From contig JABFQZ010000027.1 in assembly GCA_013141435.1 (NCBI GenBank), forward strand, positions 1 to 64,000: a stretch of DNA of 64,000 bases, written 5' to 3'. Source of the stretch: Ferruginibacter sp. (GTDB lineage: Bacteria > Bacteroidota > Bacteroidia > Chitinophagales > Chitinophagaceae). The first letter of the stretch is position 1. Every line of letters begins with the position of its first letter. The notes under the pieces are model-generated. The model was not told where the DNA came from. It did no database searches and saw only the letters and a list, made by a program, of their open reading frames with translations. A program made the translations under genes and the position numbers. Positions 59,627 to 64,000 of this stretch are shown piece by piece.

Positions 59627-59977
59627 TTATAAAAATCCTTGACTTTGAAAATACAATAATACATGATCTTTTAGAAAATTTTCTTGGTCATCTAAATACA
59701 ATTCCGGCAAAGGTTTTAATTGTGTAAAGTGTGGCCAACCTTCTTCATCTAATCCGTCGTTTTTGTAATAATCACTTGCTTGCAAAATAGTACAAATAGC
59801 TATATGCATCAAATCTTGTTTTTGTTCTTTACTAAAATCTTGCGGACCTTGCCCAAGCTCTTGTACACCTATGAGTAGCAGCACTCCATTCATATCTGGT
59901 TTTATACCAAAATGTTGCTTTAGCTTAATTCTTAATTTTAACCATCGTACCTGTAAATCTTCGTCCACATGTTGCAT
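59627..59977 (-). CDS. Conserved hypothetical protein
   Basis: 116 aa, soluble, acidic, with LRIKLKQHFGIKPDMNGVLLLIGVQELGQG (about 17-46) and QKQDLMHIAICTILQASDYYKNDGLDEEGWPHF. It resembles a short conserved Bacteroidetes family of unknown function. Its ATG lies 5 nt after a TACCTTTG -7 element, so the mRNA is probably leaderless. It stands 13 bp before the cyclophilin start and is likely co-transcribed. Confidence 0.7.
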   Translation of the reverse strand: MQHVDEDLQVRWLKLRIKLKQHFGIKPDMNGVLLLIGVQELGQGPQDFSKEQKQDLMHIAICTILQASDYYKNDGLDEEGWPHFTQLKPLPELYLDDQENFLKDHVLLYFQSQGFL

Positions 59978-59981
59978 TTAG

Positions 59982-59989
59982 CAAAGGTA
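59982..59989 (-). promoter_or_regulatory. Predicted -7 element (TACCTTTG), leaderless start
   Basis: Followed by CTAA and the ATG of the hypothetical protein at 59977; TTTG-N4-ATG spacing as at copA and tsaE. Confidence 0.55.
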
Positions 59990-60107
59990 GTAAATAAGAT
60001 TTTTAAGTTTTCACTTTTGGCTATTAAAAGTATTTCCAAAAAGTATTTTATTGTTTTTTTTAATCAAAAACTCAATGAAACAAAGTAGAAAAAACTTTAC
60101 CATGCTA

Positions 60108-61283
60108 TTACTTTATATTATTTTTAAAATAGTTTAACCTTAAAGTATCATTCCAGCCATTGGGGTTTTTTTCAAAACTCCGACTGTTGTAAAATGCCAT
60201 TCCAGTAAGTGCAGGTAGGCTTCTTATTTTTTGTATTTGTTGTGGCAATTGTGTTTTATCTTTCCATGCTTTATTGCTGCCAGCTCTATAAAAACCTATT
60301 CCAATATAACAATCCTTTCCATAACTATTTTTTGCCCACCAATCTGCCAGTGTATTAAAATCGGCTAAAGGGTGACCAATTTCCCAATACAATTGTGGTG
60401 CTACATAATCTATCCACCCTTTGCGTAACCACAATAAAATATCGGCATAAAGGTCGTCGTAGTTTGTTTGCCCAGCTTTGGTATTGCTACCCATTGTATC
60501 TTGTGTTGCATTGCGCCATACACCAAAAGGGCTTATACCAAACCTACATTTTTTATTTACTTGCTTTATTACTTTACTTATACTCAAAATTATAGAATCG
60601 GTATTGCTACGACGCCAAGTATCTTTTGACATTCCGTTTGCATAAATTTTAAAGGTTTTGTAATCAGGAAATTCTTTTCCAGTAATTCGGTAAGGGTAAA
60701 AGTAATCATCCATATGTATAGCATCAATATTATACCTTGTAGCTATATCTTTTACAATATTTGTTACAAATTTTTGTGCAGCTTTATTACCAGGGTCAAA
60801 ATATTTTTTATCGCCATAGGCTAAAAACCAGCTTGGGTGTGTAAGTGTAATATGATTTGGCGCTAGCATGGTTTTTTTTATGCTAAATACGGCTCTGTAA
60901 GGGTTTAGCCATGCATGAAACTCCATACCTCTTTTGTGGGTTTCGGCAATCATAAAAGCAAGTGGGTCGTAATATGGGCTTGGTGCTTGCCCTTGTGTGC
61001 CTGTAAGCCACTGGCTCCAAGGCTCGTAAGCCGATGGGTAAAAAGCATCGGCTGCTGGACGTACTTGTACAATTACAGCATTTATACCATTACGTTGGTG
61101 CATATTTAGTAATTGTATAAACGACGATTTTTGAATTTCTACGCTAGCAGTAGCTGTTGGTGGCCAATCTATATTATCTACAGTGGCAACCCATACACCT
61201 CTAAATTCTTTTTTTTGTATAGTTTTTTGTGCTTTAGTACTATTAATAAAAACAATACATGCCAATGCTAAAAAGTATTTCAT
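60108..61283 (-). CDS. Family-10-like glycosyl hydrolase (DUF187, YddW-like)
   Basis: 391 aa with a signal peptide (YFLALACIVFINSTKA). The glycosidase-like TIM barrel starts EFRGVWVATVDNIDWPP (about 25-41) and contains NAVIVQVRPAADAFYPS, GMEFHAWLNPYRAVF, the acid-rich DAIHMDDYFYPYR and YVAPQLYWEIGHP. These are PF02638 hallmarks; members act on peptidoglycan or glycans in the envelope. Single gene; MarR and radical SAM genes lie just upstream on the same strand (14-bp gap). Confidence 0.9.
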   Translation of the reverse strand: MKYFLALACIVFINSTKAQKTIQKKEFRGVWVATVDNIDWPPTATASVEIQKSSFIQLLNMHQRNGINAVIVQVRPAADAFYPSAYEPWSQWLTGTQGQAPSPYYDPLAFMIAETHKRGMEFHAWLNPYRAVFSIKKTMLAPNHITLTHPSWFLAYGDKKYFDPGNKAAQKFVTNIVKDIATRYNIDAIHMDDYFYPYRITGKEFPDYKTFKIYANGMSKDTWRRSNTDSIILSISKVIKQVNKKCRFGISPFGVWRNATQDTMGSNTKAGQTNYDDLYADILLWLRKGWIDYVAPQLYWEIGHPLADFNTLADWWAKNSYGKDCYIGIGFYRAGSNKAWKDKTQLPQQIQKIRSLPALTGMAFYNSRSFEKNPNGWNDTLRLNYFKNNIK

Positions 61284-61297
61284 TTAATTTTATAATT

Positions 61298-61744
61298 TTA
61301 TCCTCTCAATTTATCTAATAAATCGTTTATCATTTTTGCATCTTTTTTTGAAATAGCTTTTACTGAATCTTCCATTAATTGTTGTGAACCATCTAATTTT
61401 TGTAAAAGCTTTATGCCCTTAGCGCTAATGCTAACATCTACCAATCGCTTATCTGTTGAGCATACTTTTTTCTTTGCCAGCTCTTTTACTATTAACCTAT
61501 CCACAATCCGACTAGTATCACTCATTTTATCAAGCATGCGCTCTCTTATTTGCAGGGTAGATATTGGCTCTTTTGCACCCCTCAAAATTCTCAAAATATT
61601 ATATTGTTGTTGTGTAATATTTTCTTTATCAAATATGGGTTTTAATTTTTCATTTACCCAATTAGCAGTAAAAATAATGTTAATCATTACCTTATGATGC
61701 TCATTGCTAAACTTTGCTTGGTTAATATCTTTTTCTAAACTCAT
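61298..61744 (-). CDS. MarR-family transcriptional regulator
   Basis: 148 aa starting MSLEKDINQAKF at 61744, 14 bp after the radical SAM stop; an ATG at 61768 would overlap it. Winged HTH: ITQQQYNILRILRGAKEPISTLQIRERM, then DTSRIVDRLIVKELAKKKVCSTDKRLVDVSIS with the wing Asp-Lys-Arg. Effector unknown. It may regulate the radical SAM or hydrolase genes. Confidence 0.9.
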   Translation of the reverse strand: MSLEKDINQAKFSNEHHKVMINIIFTANWVNEKLKPIFDKENITQQQYNILRILRGAKEPISTLQIRERMLDKMSDTSRIVDRLIVKELAKKKVCSTDKRLVDVSISAKGIKLLQKLDGSQQLMEDSVKAISKKDAKMINDLLDKLRG

Positions 61745-61758
61745 ATAATTTTGTTTTT

Positions 61759-62787
61759 TTACTTCCACACACTTTCCCCTTCGCTACAATTGGCACAAAT
61801 GTCTATATTTTTTCTGCTTTTCATTAGCTCAGTTCTAAATTGTTTGTAATTTTCGTTATTCCAAATTTTTTTGAAAGGTTCGTTTTTTAAATTGCCCAAA
61901 CGATGCATGGCATCTTTATCAAAACAACAAGGTACAACCAACCCATCCCAAGTTATTACATTAGCATGCCAAAGTTTCCAACAACGATTTGCAAATTTAT
62001 TTTTTGCCTTAAAACTACCGTCGGCATTGCGTTTGTAGCGACTGTACTTTTCGTTGGTAGGTATTAAATTGTTGGGGTCGTTTTCGTAATCATATACTTG
62101 TGCAGTTTTAAATCGTACTTCATCTACTCCTATTTCTTTGGCAAGGTTTTTTATTTCTTCAATTTGATGTTCATTGTGTTTTACAACCAAAAACTGAAAA
62201 AATACAAAAGGCGTTTTACTATTTAATTCTTTTTTCCAATGCACAATATTTTTTGCACCTTCTATAACTTTATCTAAATGTCCACCAACTCTATATTGCT
62301 CATATGAGCCCTGTGTAGTTCCATCTATCGAAATTATAAGCCTATCTAAACCACTCTCTACTGTTTTTTTTGCTGCATCGCTTGTAAGATAGTGTGCATT
62401 TGTACTTGTGGCTGTGTAAATACCTTTTGTTGATGCGTATTTTACCATGTCTAAAAAAGAAGGGTTTAAATATGGCTCTCCTTGAAAATAAAAAATGAGG
62501 TATAATAATTCTTTATAAATATCATCAATAGTTTCGGTAAAAAAATCTTTTTGCAACATTCCTGTAGGTCTTGTAAAAGCACGCAAACCACTTGGGCACT
62601 CGGGACAGCGCAAATTGCAGCTTGTAGTAGGCTCAAATGAAATAGAAACCGGATAACCCCATTGCACAGGCTTGTCTAATATTTTAGACACATAAAAACT
62701 GCTAAGTACTTTTACACCATTCCACATACGAAGTGGCGTAAGTTTGCTTACAAGATTTATGGTATCATTAATATTAAATTGGGGCAT
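61759..62787 (-). CDS. Radical SAM protein with SPASM-type C-terminus
   Basis: 342 aa from the ATG at 62787, which follows TATTTTTG by five bases; the in-frame TTG at 62805 lies before that element and is rejected. The [4Fe-4S]-SAM motif is CNLRCPEC (Cys57, 61, 64), followed by YFQGEPYLNP and SIDGTTQGSYEQYR. The C-terminal SPASM-like part has CWKLWHANVITWDGLVVPCC and NIDICANC, ligands for auxiliary clusters. Likely a peptide- or small-molecule-modifying enzyme; no precursor peptide was recognised nearby. Confidence 0.88.
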   Translation of the reverse strand: MPQFNINDTINLVSKLTPLRMWNGVKVLSSFYVSKILDKPVQWGYPVSISFEPTTSCNLRCPECPSGLRAFTRPTGMLQKDFFTETIDDIYKELLYLIFYFQGEPYLNPSFLDMVKYASTKGIYTATSTNAHYLTSDAAKKTVESGLDRLIISIDGTTQGSYEQYRVGGHLDKVIEGAKNIVHWKKELNSKTPFVFFQFLVVKHNEHQIEEIKNLAKEIGVDEVRFKTAQVYDYENDPNNLIPTNEKYSRYKRNADGSFKAKNKFANRCWKLWHANVITWDGLVVPCCFDKDAMHRLGNLKNEPFKKIWNNENYKQFRTELMKSRKNIDICANCSEGESVWK

Positions 62788-62792
62788 AGTTG

Positions 62793-62800
62793 CAAAAATA
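62793..62800 (-). promoter_or_regulatory. Predicted -7 element of the radical SAM gene
   Basis: TATTTTTG followed by CAACT and the ATG at 62787; supports the shorter start and a leaderless transcript. Confidence 0.5.
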
Positions 62801-62875
62801 GACAAAAGGGTTTAAAGTGTACATTGAGATTTGGATATTGAAATATAGAAATGTACTTTAAATAGTATAACCAGA

Positions 62876-62920
62876 AATAACAATGCCTTTTAGCTATTTA
62901 TGCTAAAAGGCATTGTTATT
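62876..62920. terminator. Strong terminator after yceI
   Basis: Perfect 19-bp stem (62876-62894 with 62902-62920), 7-nt loop, 12 bp after the YceI stop on its strand. Confidence 0.85.
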
Positions 62921-62932
62921 AAGATATAATAA

Positions 62933-63481
62933 TTATTTAAAAAAGGCTGTAACTGTAATTTTAGGTTCTTTTGCAACTTTTCCTGCAGCAATAGCAGCAC
63001 CATCTACATTGTAATCGGCAAGTTTAATAGAAAACTCTGCTGTTGTAGTTACAGCTTTTTCTTTTACAACTATAATAGCATTAGTAGTTATAGGTTTTGT
63101 AACGCCATGTATGGTTAAATTTCCAGTAACAATAGCATTATATGAACCATCTACTTTAAAATTCACATCAACTAAATTTGTTATTTTACCTTTAAATGTA
63201 GCTTTAGGAAATTTTTCAGAATCCATCCACTTTGCTCCATTAAAATGATCTTGAATTGTTGGATTTGTAAAAGAAAAACTTTTGATAATAGATTCAAAAG
63301 CTACTTCACCATTTTTAGTATTTATACTTGCAACAACTGTTTTATTATCTGCTTTTGGAAGTGCATCTAATGTAGTTATAGCATCAAAATTAATGGTAGC
63401 CGAGGTTGTTATTTTTTTCTTTTGGGCAAAAGAAAGCATTGTTGTTGTAGTTACTACTAATAACAAAATTGTTTTTTTCAT
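62933..63481 (-). CDS. YceI-family periplasmic protein
   Basis: 182 aa with a signal peptide (ILLLVVTTTTMLSFAQ). The lipocalin-like YceI barrel is seen in VVASINTKNGEVAFESIIKSFSF, HFNGAKWMDSEKFPKATFKG, the family-diagnostic GNLTIHGVTKPIT and a final ITVTAFFK strand. It binds isoprenoid-like or other hydrophobic ligands (family knowledge). It follows the OB-fold gene by 27 bp, an arrangement common in Bacteroidetes. Confidence 0.9.
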   Translation of the reverse strand: MKKTILLLVVTTTTMLSFAQKKKITTSATINFDAITTLDALPKADNKTVVASINTKNGEVAFESIIKSFSFTNPTIQDHFNGAKWMDSEKFPKATFKGKITNLVDVNFKVDGSYNAIVTGNLTIHGVTKPITTNAIIVVKEKAVTTTAEFSIKLADYNVDGAAIAAGKVAKEPKITVTAFFK

Positions 63482-63508
63482 TGTTGTTGTTTTTTGTTTT
63501 TAAAATAT

Positions 63509-63943
63509 TTATTTATTTAAAGCACACCTTTTAAAAGTAATAAAGATTGTTTCTAATATTTCGCTGTAAGCTCCACCACTGCATGATCCTTTTATAGAAA
63601 CTGTATCTCCTTTTTTTAATAATTTTGCCTCCACTACCGATGCCTCTTGAAATGTAAAATTTATAAAAGCATCTGTAATAGTATCTATCATTTTAATATT
63701 TACAATACTATCTACTGGTTCTATTTCAGAAACTATACCATTTACTGTTATTATTTTTTCGGCATATTTTTTATTAGCGACACTATCATTTTGTGCAAAT
63801 TCTTTAATAAAACCTATATCATTTACTATAAAATCGGCATTTTTTGTAATTGTATTGGCATACTTTTCTGTAAAAATAAACCATGCAGCAATTGCTCCAA
63901 TAGCAATTAATACAACCACAGCTATGAAGACTTTTTTTATCAT
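63509..63943 (-). CDS. Exported OB-fold (tRNA_anti-like) protein
   Basis: 144 aa with one N-terminal transmembrane or signal helix (VFIAVVVLIAIGAIAAWFIF). The rest (about 35-140) is a small beta barrel: KIITVNGIVSEIEP, VNIKMID, FINFTFQEAS, LLKKGDTVSIKGSCSGG, a bacterial tRNA_anti-like/OB-fold family without known ligand. Its start lies 5 nt after a TTTTTG element, giving the same leaderless spacing as other genes here. Probably in an operon with yceI. Confidence 0.8.
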   Translation of the reverse strand: MIKKVFIAVVVLIAIGAIAAWFIFTEKYANTITKNADFIVNDIGFIKEFAQNDSVANKKYAEKIITVNGIVSEIEPVDSIVNIKMIDTITDAFINFTFQEASVVEAKLLKKGDTVSIKGSCSGGAYSEILETIFITFKRCALNK

Positions 63944-64000
63944 AAAGCAAAAATTAATTCAAAAAAAATATGTTTTTTTAAAGTGCAAATATACAATGTT

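Noticed and set aside
1..64000. CRISPR arrays, tRNA/rRNA genes, transposase or prophage genes
   Set aside because: No regularly spaced short direct repeats, cloverleaf-like or rRNA-like sequence, or such proteins were seen on reading both strands; a tRNAscan/Infernal run would be needed to exclude small RNAs fully.

Overview
The window reads as one stretch of an AT-rich Bacteroidetes chromosome, most likely a Chitinophagaceae/Sphingobacteriia-type organism. The evidence is the secreted proteins (one with a C-terminal sorting-type domain), promoters of the TAnnTTTG type, and the gene families present: a KDO8P-type DAHP synthase/chorismate mutase fusion, a fused aspartokinase/homoserine dehydrogenase, PadR-PspC and YceI-OB-fold pairs, and a porin beside AmtB. 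No rRNA, tRNA, CRISPR array, integrase or transposase was seen.

Layout. 1-2924 (-) is the 5' part of a very large secreted glycine-rich protein that runs off the left edge. 3145-10259 holds core genes: a CopA-type copper ATPase, TsaE, alanine dehydrogenase, a SHOCT protein, a GNAT acetyltransferase and TypA. 10.8-31.0 kb looks like an accessory island. It contains a solitary TrpF homologue followed by an almost entirely minus-strand series of small redox, detoxification and ligand-binding families: deiodinase-like, NmrA, carboxymuconolactone decarboxylases, MBL, DinB, tautomerase, SnoaL, SRPBCC and FMN reductase. Interleaved with these are two paralogous ECF-like sigma factors, two AraC regulators and two Crp/Fnr-family regulators. 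A dispersed inverted-repeat element of about 110-135 bp punctuates the island (11.5, 24.4 and 28.0 kb, a half copy at 30.96 kb and a collapsed copy at 23.8 kb). From 31 to 41 kb come a MerC-like protein with a cysteine-rich mini-ORF, a two-component system, two secreted proteins, PspC/PadR, small membrane proteins and methylglyoxal synthase. 41.5-54.8 kb is an amino-acid block: a dipeptide epimerase, a Phe/Tyr operon (pheA-aminotransferase-tyrA-DAHPS/CM), a convergent thr operon (thrA-thrB-thrC) and ppc. 54.8-64 kb has a porin, amtB, gcvH, a cyclophilin, a GH10-like protein, MarR, a radical SAM protein, YceI and an OB-fold protein.

The strongest new observations are regulatory. (1) The Phe/Tyr operon has a leader peptide containing YYYFFYF followed by overlapping pairings 1:2, 2:3 and 3:4 and a terminator just before pheA, which is a complete translation-coupled attenuator. 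(2) The thr operon has a leader ORF ending FTTITTR. (3) In the island, three promoters carry the palindrome CTTGCCAATTGGCAAG (or a one-base variant), and a fourth carries an FNR-like TTGAT-N4-ATCAA. In all four the palindrome centre lies at the same distance (36.5 bp) from the TTTG of the predicted -7 element, which corresponds to about -41. This predicts class-II activation by Crp/Fnr-family regulators such as the two encoded in the island. (4) A perfect 7-5-7 palindrome overlaps the promoter of the mini-ORF/MerC pair. (5) Six genes share TTTG-N4/5-ATG spacing, which predicts leaderless mRNAs and corrects several start sites.

Limits: all functions are assigned by reading motifs and family resemblance. 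No database search, folding or expression data were available.
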